This document shows positions 37,101 to 51,390 of a stretch of DNA of 64,000 nucleotides, piece after piece; position 1 is the stretch's first letter, and every line of letters starts with the position of its first letter. The position numbers were made by a program, and so were the translations under genes. The stretch is from Atherinomorus stipes (lineage: Eukaryota > Chordata > Actinopteri > Atheriniformes > Atherinidae), in assembly GCA_023101725.1 (NCBI GenBank), contig JALJCO010012924.1:186001-250000 (forward strand), in the 5' to 3' direction. A model generated the notes under the pieces. That model saw nothing but the letters and a program-made list of their open reading frames with translations. It was not told the origin of the DNA and ran no database searches.

Positions 37101-40100
37101 AGAAATCTAAAGAAGACGCATCTAAAAAACATTTAGTGACAGCTCTGTTATTACAGCTAATGCTCTGCTATTTGCTTCAGATGTGTTTGCTCTTCTTTAC
37201 AGTTGATGCAATAGAAACTTTAATTTGATTTTACATCATGTTTATTGCAAAAATATTCAAACATCATCAACATCACCATCTTCCAGCACCATAAGGTGTG
37301 AACGGTTAGCATTTTTCCTTCAGAGCAGACATCTCCGAGATCTCACCTGAGCCGTACTTTGTTAATGACTGAGGCCCATCAGCCTGCTGTGACAACATGG
37401 ACTAAATCCTCAAGTGTATCCCCATTAGAAGTGATGCCATTCAGATGAAATATGCAGGTCATCCAACTGTTTGAGACAGCAGGCGATGAGACAAGGGAAC
37501 AAAGTCCAAATTGAGATCTGTAGACGGTGAATTTTCACAGTGGGTGTTTAGTTTGATGCTGCTTCATTACAGGTGGAAATATTAACCTACCCCCTCCAGC
37601 TGCATGTAAAGAGATTAACTGTGCAAATGTTAATGAAGGAGAGAGATAAAGAACGGGAAAATGAAAGCTGAGTGACCCCTGAATGCCTGGAGAGAGGAAG
37701 CGAAACACTGACTGAGCGGCAGATTATTCATTATGATGACGACGCGTCTTCTTCTTTATCCCGCTCAGAAAGCAGAGGCTTCTGCACAGTGAGATGGGAA
37801 CTTTCCCTTCATATTTCAGCTCCCTCCAGGCGCAGATAAATGCCTCAAACATCCACGGTGCCGGCGCTCCTTTGAGGCTGAACTGGGAAAGCAAAAGAAA
37901 GAAGTTCCTACCTAAATCAAGTCAGATGTTTTAACTTATTTCAACCCAGAAATGAGGACAGCCGTTACATAAGAAAGCGAGCTCAACCTGAAATCTGGGC
38001 AGCAGAAGCTGAGGAAGGTTAAAATGAGCAGTGACCCTGATTTCATCCACGGCATCATTTCGCCACTTCAGCTGTTGGCTGATTTGCATCACTTTACCTG
38101 ATCTACCTGTAAAATAGATTTAAAAATGTAATGGAAATACTAAATAAAGAAGCTAGATAGAGATCGTACGTGACAGAGCAAATCAAACAGGAAACACAGA
38201 AACGGACATGCACCTAATTAAAAACTATCCTCAATTTAGGTGATTCAAAAATTTCTTATTTTTCTTGAGTTTTAATTACAAAGAATGTATCTACCATGTC
38301 TTGTAGGCATCTTTGTCTCAGGCAGCATTTTTTAAAATTAAAACAGAGCTGCATAAGGATTGTTTCTCACTTTGTACCAGAATAATGTTCACATTTAACA
38401 CAACACACTTCTCAACAGTGGTTGCATATGTTATTTTATAGTTTATAAGCACTTAAAATGACAAATACTACCATGCAGAAGTTTTGAGCCCCCCCTCATT
38501 TCTCATATATTGCAGGAATACTTATGTAATTTGCTTTGCTACGTTGTTGTTTCATCCCTTGAATTAAAGTGCCTTTTCTTTAGCTTGGCTGATCTGTAGG
38601 TTAATTGGTTAAAACAAAAACTGGATTAATAAATGGATGAAAATTTATTTCAGAGAGTATGGAGAACTATTGCACAGGACTACTTTTAAAAATGATTTTT
38701 TTTTAAAGAGTTTTGCTCCTTGGAAGTGAAATATAGATTTCTTTTCTGACATTAAGTAACTGTGGCAACTTTGGAAAGCCTTTATCATTTTAATGATAAC
38801 TGAAGCTTCATCTTTATTTCTGTGTGTGGATTGTTAACGACTTCTTGTGCATTATTGATGACGGCAGATATAAGTCATGAATAATACACCAGTCATTTAG
38901 GTGAAGATCGTCTCACATGAGATCTTGTTAAACACGAAAAACCCAAATCGCAAGCTGGCCGAGTCTTCAGTCTTTAAATGTGTGATCGCTTAACTTTTAA
39001 CTACAGAGACGTTCCCAAGACAGTGAATATAATCAAGTCGCCTGCTTAATATTTCACACCGGATTCTCTACTCACTACAGCAGCTCTAATAAACAACCAT
39101 GTTATAGTCCCTGATTCTGTTGGAAGGGGCTTAATCAGTAATCAAGCTGAATAAAATAACTTTCTTTGCTTTTTTGGCATTTTCTTAAACCAAATATGGA
39201 CTTTTTCAATCAGCTTCTGCATGTTTACAGCAAATAAGCAAGTGATGATGAGGATTATGGGGCCTGAAGATACTTTAAAAACAGACAAAGTGTTTAACCC
39301 TGAAGCATGAAGAAAGAGTAGGATGCTTAAAGATGTAGAAAAGTAGGTTATGGGAACTCTGAAGCTATCTTTGCTTTAGAAGTAATATGTGTTTTTTATA
39401 ATTAGCTCAAAGAGGTGTGTCGTTGCTTTTCTGCTTCTGTGATTTTAAGAGCTTAACGGTGGCATTATACCTACCCCCTCCTGCCTTTGTGCTCCCCACT
39501 TCCTTGTGGGAGCTTTAATCCAAACTGCTTCCGAAGCCCCTCCGACAATCATGCCTCCCTGTGACCGATTGGCAAGTTCACTTTTATTAAAAAGCACGCA
39601 GAACCGTCCCAAAGCCACTGATTAATTATTCATGCCACGCACGTGTTCCCACTCGGTTTAATTACTGAAATGATTATTAATCCCAAAAAGCAGGGAATTT
39701 TTAACTGCCTCTGCAAACAGTCCGCACCTAATCCAAAGCATCCTCTTCATCACTGTAATGTCGTACGATGCTTCTGCTTGGACTGTCCCCGGACAAAATG
39801 TTTTATAACCTCGGGGACAGCTTGATGTCGCTTTGCATTCATGTAAGTGGAGGATTGCTCAGCTGGAACTTAAAAAAGCCTTTTACTCTCAAAAAGGAGG
39901 CCAACACCAGCCACTTCTGAAAGTCCCAACTCATGACATGACAGAGAGATGCATTACCTCTGGCAAGAAATGAAAATGCAAATGCAAGTATGATGAGATG
40001 TAAATATCATGCATGATAAGTTATCTCTAATAGTTCTCATCAATCATCATAAGATCTGCGGAAACCTGGTCATGTTTCTCACATCTGATCTGGGTGACTT

Positions 40101-42291
40101 ATTTTAAGCTTTTTTAGAGATGGTGCAACAAAGGAGCAATGCAATGATGGGAGGGGGGGGCATCAAGTTGTTGCCTCTCTCTTTCAAAAATCTCAATCTT
40201 TGAAGTCTGGATCTGGATCCCATCTTGCTTTCCAAGCCATTTGTTGCTGAAGTCTGTCCTCCCATATGCCGACCTGCCGGCCTTGGCAGCCCGATCGCTG
40301 CAGAGCAGGAAGTAGCCGTGAGCTGTGCAGAAATAAAACCGTCTCCACTTTCCTTTGACCTGGTTTTTAGGACTGAGCTCTGCCGGCTCTGGAACAGACA
40401 GTGCACAAAAACCGCCTCCAGACAATCGAGTGCTTTTCATTTCATGTGCTCAGTCGCTGAACGCACGCTGACTGTTAACTGGGCGAGGCGGGCGCTCCCT
40501 CGACGTCCGTCATTGTGTCACGCAGAGAGAGCTGAGAGAGAAAGGCAACTTCAATTTAGGACAGATGAAAGGGCAGGTGTGAGAGACCTGGCTGATCTGG
40601 AATGAAACCAGTAGAGTGTGAATGAACGCTTCAGACAGGTTGAGTGTGATTGACAGGATCTTGAAATGAGGGAGGCAGCTGAGGGATCCAGGCTGGCGGG
40701 AGCAGGGCTCGTCCTCCAACACCAGGAGGCAAAATCTCCACTTTGTCCTGTTATTTTTATAACTGTGGATTTCAACTCAACTTTAATGTTGTTTAATTAT
40801 TAGTATTAATGAAACTGGAAAAGAGAAAGCTCAGAGTCTGCCCACCAGCACCTCCAAGGCTCATTAAATCTTGTTTTTTGCAATTTATGCTCCAAACAAA
40901 CAGCACAAAAAGACTTCTGGCTTTATGGAAATCACTTAACTCATCTAAAAATAGTCTAAATCATACAGATCAAACATCACATTGATGTTTCCGTTGCTGT
41001 AGGTGCAAGCAAGTAAAGTATTCTTTTACAGTACATGTGGTGTTCAATAAATCATCAAATGTGCTCTCTTCCCAACAGTTTTAAAGTCAAACTGTTCTTC
41101 ATAACCAGTGGATTCTGTTTTAATCTGACATAGTCTGCTTGCTTCCATGTCGAGCCTCATGAGAGATTGAAATATGAGTCCCTAGTTAACAAAAAGGAAG
41201 TCCTAAACAGTCCTGGAAAGTTTACATTTAGATCTTTGTTCAGCTGTTGCCGGCTCAGACTGTCCCCGTTGCTGCGGACTCATGTTAGCGGCAGCTGTCA
41301 CGGTTTCCCAAACGCTGAGGTCAAAGGTCAGCTGTCGGCCCCCGCAGACTGATTCCCATTTGGTTGACTAACGTCAGATACCAGAAACTGGACTGACACA
41401 GAGGAGGGGTCTGCATATGATGGGTTGTTTTCACAGTGTTTTCCTCTTTATCAGCTAGCTGCTGGTTTTATTGCTCTTTTCCGCAGCTGAAGAGATTTTT
41501 CTGTCTCTTTTGGATTTCATCCAAAAAACCCCAGAAGACAATATGGCCCCCAACTTGACGGTTGTTCGTTCAACCGAACAAGGTTCCCACAGGGTCGGGC
41601 CCCCGTCTCCTTCCCCTTTGTCACTCCCTTGTTCACATAGTCTTCGCTTCACACACATGAACTACTCGTCTCTTTCCCTGCTGTCCAAACAGGAACCTTC
41701 TGTGTCATCGCACATATCCACAACGATGGCATTTCCCGTCACATGTGCTGTCCTCAGCTCTTCATACGCAGGAGCCATAATCCAATAATAACAATGCTAA
41801 GTGCCTGTGTATGTTTGTCCCATGCCAGTTTGAGCTGGAAATGGCATTTTGTGTGTAAGACTCAGGCTGACAGTGCATTTTGTCTCAGGGGTGAAACTTT
41901 GACACTTCAAAATGTCAGATTCTCAGCAGCATAGAAAAGCTGCTTTGTTTTTGTCTTGAGCCTTTGTGAGTGCTCCAAACGCTGAAACATGGGAGGCTTT
42001 CACAGTATAACAGCTGCGCACAATGAATTTGGATGCTGAACTTTCATGTAGCGTATGTTGAGGGACACGGATGAGATTCTGGATGGATGACTCATGCTGA
42101 CTCACGCTGAGCTGCCTCCATGTGAATTTCTCGTTGATGTGAAGTTCTCAAGATGCTTCAGTCCTCAGTTCCTGCATGAACAGTGATGGAAAATTTAGAT
42201 AAATTGTGAAAACCTGACAAACCTATAACTTCCACTCAAAAAAGGTGAGTTACTGGTCTGCAAACAGGCGGGTCAGGATGATTTTACAATA

Positions 42292-42536
42292 CAATAAGAT
42301 ATGATATGACACAATAAGATAAAAAATATGATACGATACGATACGATACGATACGGTACGGTAGGATACGATACAATGCGATGCGGTATGATACGATACG
42401 ATGCGATACGATACGATGCGGTACGATGCGGTACGATACGATGCCATACGATACGATGCCATACGATGCGATACGATATGATACAATGCAATACGATGCG
42501 GTATGTTGCGGTACGATACGATGCGATACGCTTTGA
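42292..42536. repeat. Degenerate pentamer array, RTRCG unit
   Basis: About 48 tandem copies of ATACG and variants such as GTACG, ATGCG and ATACA. All three frames on both strands are affected by the 15-bp super-period, which explains the long frames on each strand. Confidence 0.95.
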
Positions 42537-43562
42537 TTGGAAATTTGAAGGGAAATTTTGCCACGGACTCAAATGCTGTTACATTGGCTGCTATACATCA
42601 ATAAATAAACATCATTATTTATGACAGCATACATTTAAAAAAAAATCTTTTTATAAAAAAGAAACTACATATCTTATACAGTAGGTTATACACATCACAT
42701 CTTATATTTTTAGCAGATGCTGAGCCACAAGCCTGCACAGTTCTAGCTAGTTAGCATGCAGATTGCACTATATATCTAGTGTAGAATCAAGGAAATGAAA
42801 ATAAAAAGAAATACACACTTAAATTTCCCTTGATATTTTGTTTTACCTTACCAGAAGTCCAACAATCCAATTTATATTTAGTTGACTACTACACAAGACA
42901 AAGACAAGTAAGGTCTAAAAATCATAATTTAGAAGTTGGTCCTGAGCGTACTTTAAAATATTTTATTTAAAAAGATTATAAATATGAAAACAGATGTTAT
43001 TTTAAGTTAAGACTAATTTCCCAGCATGTAAAATGAGCTTTGGGCATGTATTAGGAAAACACGGTATGTATGATTTGCCATTGCCACATATTCTAACAAC
43101 AGCATGACTTGTCTTGATGTATATAAACTTTTGCCTAAATATATGGTGATAATCTCTGGTGGTTTTGTTTAGGGCTGTATTCCACTTGCACAGTTGCAGA
43201 ATATGTGCAGCTGTACAAATTTGTCTGCATCACTGCTTTATGAATGTGAATGTGAGTGAACGAATGTTTTGTGGTGATTGAGGTTGTTGGCAGCCATGCT
43301 TGCATCAGTCTATCCCAGAGCTGCATGTGTAGCTTACCAACACCAGTGGATCTTAGGTGGGACGCTTTGGGTATCCCTATAAGATTGCAGGAATGCCAGA
43401 GGGTTAAAAGAATTACACCAAAATGAGCAGAAAACATGGAATAATTACATGATGATTTGCTTTTGCTGTACCATGACGCATTCATGCAACTGTTGATGTA
43501 CTGCTGTACAGAAAGTTTGATATAGACATACATTGAAATCTATAGTTGTAGTCCTACTTTAG

Positions 43563-44865
<1,303 letters not shown>

Positions 44866-45967
44866 TAAAGTTATTGTTTGCAGCTGGATTTACACGTGCA
44901 TGCAACATAAGATGGCAAGATGAATTAAATGAAGGGTGGGATTGTGACGAGCGGAAAATTGAAACTGGTGCCTCCCTGATGGGTCAAAAAATGTAACATG
45001 AACTGAAGCCATTAGCTTCCTTAAGAGAGGCTAATCCATCTTGGCTGCATCCTGTTTGGCTGTAAGAGATAAAAATGGACAGCCTGTTTTTAATGTTTCT
45101 TTTTGCACTGAAAGGTTGAACTCAGAAGAAATATTTTTTCCACTGATAAGTGATAATATAGATTTGATATACAAAGATTTATGCAGCCAAAACTCAGTGA
45201 TGTTGACTTTAAATGTGCACCTGGCTTCATTTTCCTTTAAAGCATCTCCAACATATTGCATGTGGGCTATAAGAGAGGAGGGAGATACATTGGTGCTGTG
45301 CAGCATCCAATTTCATGCTTGGATGCTGTGTAAAATCAAAGTTTCACACGTGTAGGTGGGCCGAGGAGCAGAGCCGGTGCACGACAGCATGTGAGCATAC
45401 TCACATGCTGCACTGACATGCACACATTTTTCTTCCAGGCTTGCCTTCTTGACATGGAGAAAAATAGATTTTCTCTTGGGATGATGCAGCACTTTAGAAA
45501 AAGATGCTTTATTCCTTAATATAAAACACAAGCAAGAAGGTGGGAGTCAGAATGTGTTGATCAAAAGCCAAATGTTCACCAGTACTGGAGCAGAAACAGG
45601 TTAGAATAACTAGCTAAACTAAATCAATGCTGAAATCTGAAGCGTGAAGCTTCTGGAACAAACATTTGAATGAATGCTGCTCTCAGGTTGTTGCTTCTTC
45701 CTCTCTGCTGTGCTTCAGCTGTCTCCTTTCCTTTCAGAGGAGGCCGTTGTTATGCACAGACTAGTAACCACAGCGACTCTAGAAGTGGCTTCACTGGTTT
45801 GTCTCTCCTACTGGCTCTTACTGTTTTCCAATCAGGCACGGTAGCTTGTTGCAAAAAAAGCGCCAGGAACGCATCCAGTTTTTTTTTTTTTTAAATCTTT
45901 TTTTAAAATAGGCTATATAAAAGATTGCCTGTCTCGTGGGCATGGTGGAAATTTCAGCGAGTACAAT

Positions 45968-46085
45968 AGTCCATCCATTTACTCTTATTTTATACCCACT
46001 TACTCCAGTTCAGGGTCACAGAGGATGTTGAAGCCTATCCCAGCTGTTACCAGGCACGAAACAGGGTACACACTGGACAGGTCAA
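45968..46085 (+). mobile_element. Fish interspersed retroelement fragment
   Basis: CCATCCATTTACTC, CAGGGTCACAGAGGATGTTG, GCCTATCCCAGCTGTTACCA and CAGGGTACACACTGGACAGG are the consecutive blocks of a widespread fish retroelement 3' unit. Confidence 0.7.
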
Positions 46086-46509
46086 AGCACAGTCATGACA
46101 AAAAAAAAAAAAAAAAAAGATTTTTCTCACATTGTTCATTGCTGCAGTTTCTCATTCAGTATAGTTTCCATCTTATTTTTAGACAGTTCTTCCTTCTTTG
46201 TTTGAGACAAGCTAACAACTAGACCATCATGATGCAAATGTCTGGCATGATATTGCAGTTATGTAACAAAAGAAAACAGCAGGACATCTCAATACCAAGG
46301 TTGTCTTCTTTGCAGGCATTTTAAATGAACACAATCTAAAAGAAAAGAGAAAATAAAGCAAGGATAACATGGTTTCCTTTACATTTGTTACTGCTCCTGT
46401 TAAGGTACAAGTTGAGCTATAATTTCTGGTCAAATTCTGATGGCCACATAAGCACTTGAAATTTAAGCCGTCCTCTTAAGGATTCCTTTTTCATGTTAAA
46501 TAGATGTTT

Positions 46510-46920
46510 CTTGTAAGGATAGACCGATACTTTGGCATGCCGATATTTTAGTCTGATATTTGCGTTTTTGCTGGTATCAGCATTGGCCAAAATGTCATTC
46601 CCCGATACCCCACTCAGCGTAATTTACAGACTTTTTAAATATATATGTATATACATTCATTACAAGTTCAATATTTCTATTTAATATTTGTTTACAAGTG
46701 TACTATTTCTTCTTATATATGTAGTGCTTTGTTCTTTTTATGTTAAAAGAGTTGAAAAATTACTTTTCATTGCATCCTTGATTGTATTAAATTGGGTGTC
46801 GAATGCAGTATCGGCCTCAAATATCAGACCCAAGTATCCACAAGTTGTATCAGCTGATGAGAAAATATCGGTATCAGTATCGGCCCTTAAAAATCTGTAT
46901 CAGACGATAGTTTCTAGCCA
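46510..46920. mobile_element. Worn MITE with GATACCGATA-type sequence
   Basis: GATAGACCGATACTTTGGC at the left and GTATCAGTATCGGCCC near the right suggest an eroded inverted-repeat element. Boundaries are approximate. Confidence 0.45.
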
Positions 46921-46951
46921 CACCCACACCTCCAACACAGAGAAATGTTAC

Positions 46952-47844
46952 TAGGGATGTCACGATTACAGATTTTCTTGGTACAATTATTGTCAAAGAA
47001 ATAATCACGATTTTACAAATATCACGATTATTCTATCTTAATTTCCAAACACCATGAATGTGTAAAATCACTTGAAACACCCCTCACAGGTCTTTAAATC
47101 TTAATTAGATTTGTAAAAATTGGTGCGTTAGTGCAAAGAGATTGAATTAACTCAATTTCTTTTCTTTTATTTTATTAGGGCTGTCAAAAAATGAATCCTG
47201 ATTAGTCACATTACTTTTATGACTTCTAGAACACATTTAGGTTTAAAGGTGTCTCAGCAGGAATTCTGCATTTATCTTTAGTAGACTAGACTACTGAAAC
47301 CCTGTCCTTACATGTCTCCCTAGTCCAGAATGCTGCTGATAGGGTCCTCACAGGCCGACTTTACAACTGTATTAAAGGGAAGCTGAAATTCACCTCTGAG
47401 TCCTGGACTACTACCAGATATCTGGCTTGGTTTTAGCCTTTAAGATTTAAAATAAAATTTTATGTGTTTTGTGCACATTGCAGTATCAGTTGATAAAAAA
47501 AAATCTCTTGTATGACAACAGGATTAATTTTTTGACAGCCCTAGTTTAAGGCATAAACAAGGTTATTACTCATGCGGTATTCAAAATCTGAATTTGTTAT
47601 TATCTTAGAGGAGTGGATTCTGGGTATGTAAAGTAGGTACCTCATCACAGTGGTGAACCCACTTTATCCTCCTTATTTATCACTCATTTGATGTATCAAA
47701 TAACTTTGTTTTCATTCTGTGCATAAGTTGTGCTGATCTGCTGTTCAGAAATGATCTTTGATGTAAAGTGATGATATTGAGGAGTTTTCATGATTAAATA
47801 ATCGGGGCATTTAATCGTGCAAGTAAATAATCGCGGCATCCCTA
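46952..47844. mobile_element. MITE with TAGGGATG ends
   Basis: TAGGGATGTCACGATTA on the left and TAATCGCGGCATCCCTA on the right form imperfect inverted repeats. A second element is inserted inside. Confidence 0.8.
47176..47543. mobile_element. MITE nested inside the previous one
   Basis: TAGGGCTGTCAAAAAATGAA and, inverted, TAGGGCTGTCAAAAAATTAA; the ends match at 22 of 23 positions. The interior (about 47280-47450) carries a stretch coding for QNAADRVLTG-like sequence, resembling the end of an L2-type LINE Pol. Confidence 0.8.
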
Positions 47845-49159
47845 AATGTTTCCTTGTTCTGATGCAGGTTTGGTCCCACCTGTCAGCCGATGTTTACTGA
47901 AACACATTTCCCTCCAACAGATCTGATAGTTATTGTTGCTGGTGTACTTACATGTGCTCCCTCCATTCACTGATGCTAGAATACATCTTCTGTTCGTGAT
48001 TATGTCCTGTAAGAGCAAAATTGCTCACTTCAGGTGAAATGATGAAAGGAGAGATGTGTGATTTTCTGCAGTGCATCTCCAACACATACAGCACACATCA
48101 GCAATCAGCGACGCTTTCTGCTTCACATGTATGTGGTGAAGGTCAGCTTGCAGCTGTAATTGTATGAGACATGTTCAGCCCAATGGATTCCTGATGACAG
48201 TGTAGTCCCTTGAAAATGTCATTGTACCAATCAAGTCACATGAAGCTCAACATTTGAAAAAAGTCCTCAAAAGCACAGAAAACGTAGCAGCTGTCTAAAC
48301 CGAGGCTGCTCCTGCAGATGACTTTGCATCTGTGACACAGCTTCCTGCTGCTTTCCTGTGGTCATGACTGCTAACAGTGAAGCCCAGTTGTCACCATGGC
48401 AACCGGGGTATGTTGAGCTTGTTGTTGCAAGCTTAGGAGGTGAGAAGTAGTCCTTCATTGCATGAGTCAGGTTCTTTTCTCCTTTTTTCTCCCTTTCTTT
48501 TGCTGCACATCAAAGGGATTGACCCGTGTGTTTGTTTGGAGAGGCAGCAGAGGCGGAGGGTTGTTTCATGGAGGTCTGTCACATGGAGAGGTTACAATAG
48601 CTCTTAAACTGAATTTCACTCCAACACCCACACTCATGTGTTGCTGCCTCATTTCCTGGATTTGCCTTGAAATGAAAAATGCTCCAAGGAGTTAATGCAG
48701 TTTGTGAAAATATATACAGTATGTTTATCAACCGTAGGCAATGCTAGAGGGGCTTTAAAATCCATTTAGTTTAAGGAGAATCAGTAGGTGCAAACTCCTG
48801 TTTAGGTCCCAAAACCCCAGATTCCCAAATACAATAAAGATGTGAGCAGGTGGTCTTCAAACTATGAAGAATTGCATTTTTAATCTGTGGTTTTTTTAAT
48901 GCTTCCTTTGGGCAATTTGTCTCACTTCCTGCCAGATATCAACTCAGCACAAACCATAAGGAAATTTGTATTCAGTCAGTTATTTCTTCCCTTTAATAAC
49001 ATCAGTTGCTGTTGTATTATACATGACCAGAAAGCCTGATTGTTTACCTTTACAATGAAGTATAACTTGTCATGTTTCTGCGGAATGAACGACACAGCTA
49101 AACACGTCAGTAGTGACACTGGTGACTTCAGTTCCTTCAATCTCTTAAGGAGCATTTGG

Positions 49160-49470
49160 ACAGAGAGGTTCTCGGAACGCATTTCCTATAACTATCCGTC
49201 TCAAGTTTAGTTATAACAATTACCCTTCCCCATCAGTTTGCGTTCGAACATGAGGGAGGACCTTGATAGGGACCATGTTTGACGCAATCGTCTGCGACAG
49301 TGACAAATTTATGCCCCGAGGTCCCTAGTTCCTATAACCTTTTTAGCTCCAAATGCGCAAAAAAAAACGGCCTGGTTCCCGAACAGGTTACAGGAACTCC
49401 AAAAGGTGCCTACAGTCTGAAAGCACCTTTAGTTGGCTGCTGGCATCTCAGTGAAAAGACCGTCAACGTA
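49160..49470. mobile_element. Probable interspersed repeat
   Basis: Blocks such as TTCCTATAACTATCCGTCTC and GTTCCTATAACCTTTTTAGC resemble a fish repeat seen in many genomes. Ends not resolved. Confidence 0.35.
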
Positions 49471-50434
49471 AACTTTGGACAAGTGAGTTTTTTCCGGTCT
49501 GTAAAAAGCAAAAATTGGGGTTGAAGCTTCAAGGTTATCACACCAACATCTAGCTGTTGATATGAAAGGAATCGTCAGATTATTTTTGAAATAGTTCCCA
49601 CTAAATGTGTTTGCCTCAACATCTCTTCAGTATAAACAACGAGCGCACACAGCTCCCGCTGCCAGTCACTTTCACTGGATTTCAGCTGCGATGTCATGGA
49701 CTCAGTAACCATGTCAGTCTGTTTTTTGCTCACTGCGACGTTTGTGAACCATCACCTCGTCCACTGGCCACCCAGTTTGTGTTAGTTTATGAGTGAGGGC
49801 ACAAGAGGATATACTTGCTTCCTGTGAGGTGATTTCTTGAGGTTCATACCTCGCTTTCAAAGAGGAATAGGGAAAGTTAAGATTGAAAAGAGGCTGAGGG
49901 ACTAACTGAGGACACACAAAGCACAGCAGGAGCAGATATCAATAATAAATTCTCTTACAATGAACCAAACTTTTTATTGCTGTGGGATCTGCAGCAGAGT
50001 CTGAATTTCAGTGAGTTTTTGGGAAATAAACATTAAATATTAAGACTTCTGCTGAATTCAGAGCCAGTTTTGTTACTTTTCTTTAAAGATGATAGCTAGC
50101 TACAACTTTTTCACCAAAACAATAAATTTTTCAAAAATAATACCCTCCTAAGACCCAAGCCTTAGTTTGGCTGGTATCTAGATTTCTGCAAGCTATTTGG
50201 AGGTTAGGAGGAACCAATATAATTTTAACACATGTAGTCATATGTATATCTCTGTCATAGATGTTTAATAATATATAATGAAGATATAGATACTATTCTA
50301 AGTGGTGTCTTCTGACATCATCAGATGGCAGTGCAAGTGTCCATGTTTGCGTACAACAGGTTCCAGCTATGCAGACAACCTAAAATTTGATGTCCACATA
50401 CGTGGACACCGGGTCATAGGAGGTTACATCCACA

Positions 50435-51150
50435 AACATCTAGAGGGGTGCAGAATAAAAGTACTAATTTTACTGAAAAGTTCTTTGTAGCATGTAAATA
50501 ATTGTTTGATTAATTTTGACGGGTCCAAAATACATACAGTCATCCTCAAAATTATTCATACCCTCCAATTAAAGAAGGAAAAATATTAGCTGTCAGTGAA
50601 ATAAGTTGAAATTGACACAATTAATAATAAATAAAAATTCTCTGAAAATCATAACACTGAATTTAATTGTAGTTTGAAAGAAATATTAAAAGCAAACAAT
50701 AAAATAAGACCAGTGCACAAGCTTATAGGGGCTCCGAAGCTAAAACTTTGTTGAGCAACAGTTTGAGGCAATCACGGCAATCAGGTGTTTTCTCTCATGT
50801 TCAAAAAGACTTATACACCTGTTGACAGGTATGTTGGTCCGCTGTTTATTGGAAAGGTGTTTTAATGTGTCTCGGACAGTTTTATTGATTTGTTTGTTGT
50901 TGTTGTTTGTTTTTTTTAAATATATTTTTCCAACCAAAATTCAAAAGCAATATCTTATTTCAATAAATTATAATTTTGTAAATTTTTTATTAGTTTCTTT
51001 AGTTTCTTGTTATTTTGTTTTATTTTAAATTGAGCCTTTTATTTAATTGGAGGGTATGAATCATTTTGAGGACGACTGTAATTATTTACATGTGATTACC
51101 ATGCCAATACACTGAAGGATTCTGCGCCATTCGCATTAGCTAGTTGCTAG
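50435..51150. mobile_element. Interspersed repeat interrupted by a Tc1-type MITE
   Basis: The flanks (TTTTGACGGGTCCAAAATAC before, CCATGCCAATACAC after) align with the unbroken copy near 16040-16175. Confidence 0.6.
50535..51080. mobile_element. Tc1-type MITE, 546 bp
   Basis: The ends TACAGTCATCCTCAAAATTA and, inverted, TACAGTCGTCCTCAAAATGA match over about 39 bp with few differences, with TA at each end as in Tc1 insertions. There is no transposase frame. Confidence 0.88.
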
Positions 51151-51376
51151 CTCGATGCTCTGTGTAGAAATAACATCTTCCTTGTGTTACATTTCTTACA
51201 TTCAAGTGGACAAAAAATGAAGCAGAATGAGGGTGAAGGTAACAAAGGGGCTCAAAAGCCCAGTGAAGGTTGCCACTTTCTTCCTGGATGTGTAATTCAA
51301 ACATGTGCTAATGCTAATTAACAGTTAGCCTGTTCTGTAAAGTTGCTAATGCTAATTGAGTAAGTGAGTGTGAGTT

Positions 51377-51390
51377 CGCCACCTACTGGC
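51377..51390 (-). promoter_or_regulatory. CTCF-like motif in TRIM9 intron 3
   Basis: The minus strand reads CCAGTAGGTGGCGA, a close match to the CTCF core. It is prediction only. Confidence 0.3.

Noticed and set aside
42250..42624. Frames of about 100 codons with RYD- or SYRI-like repeats on both strands
   Set aside because: They come from the pentamer array, which lacks stops in several frames.
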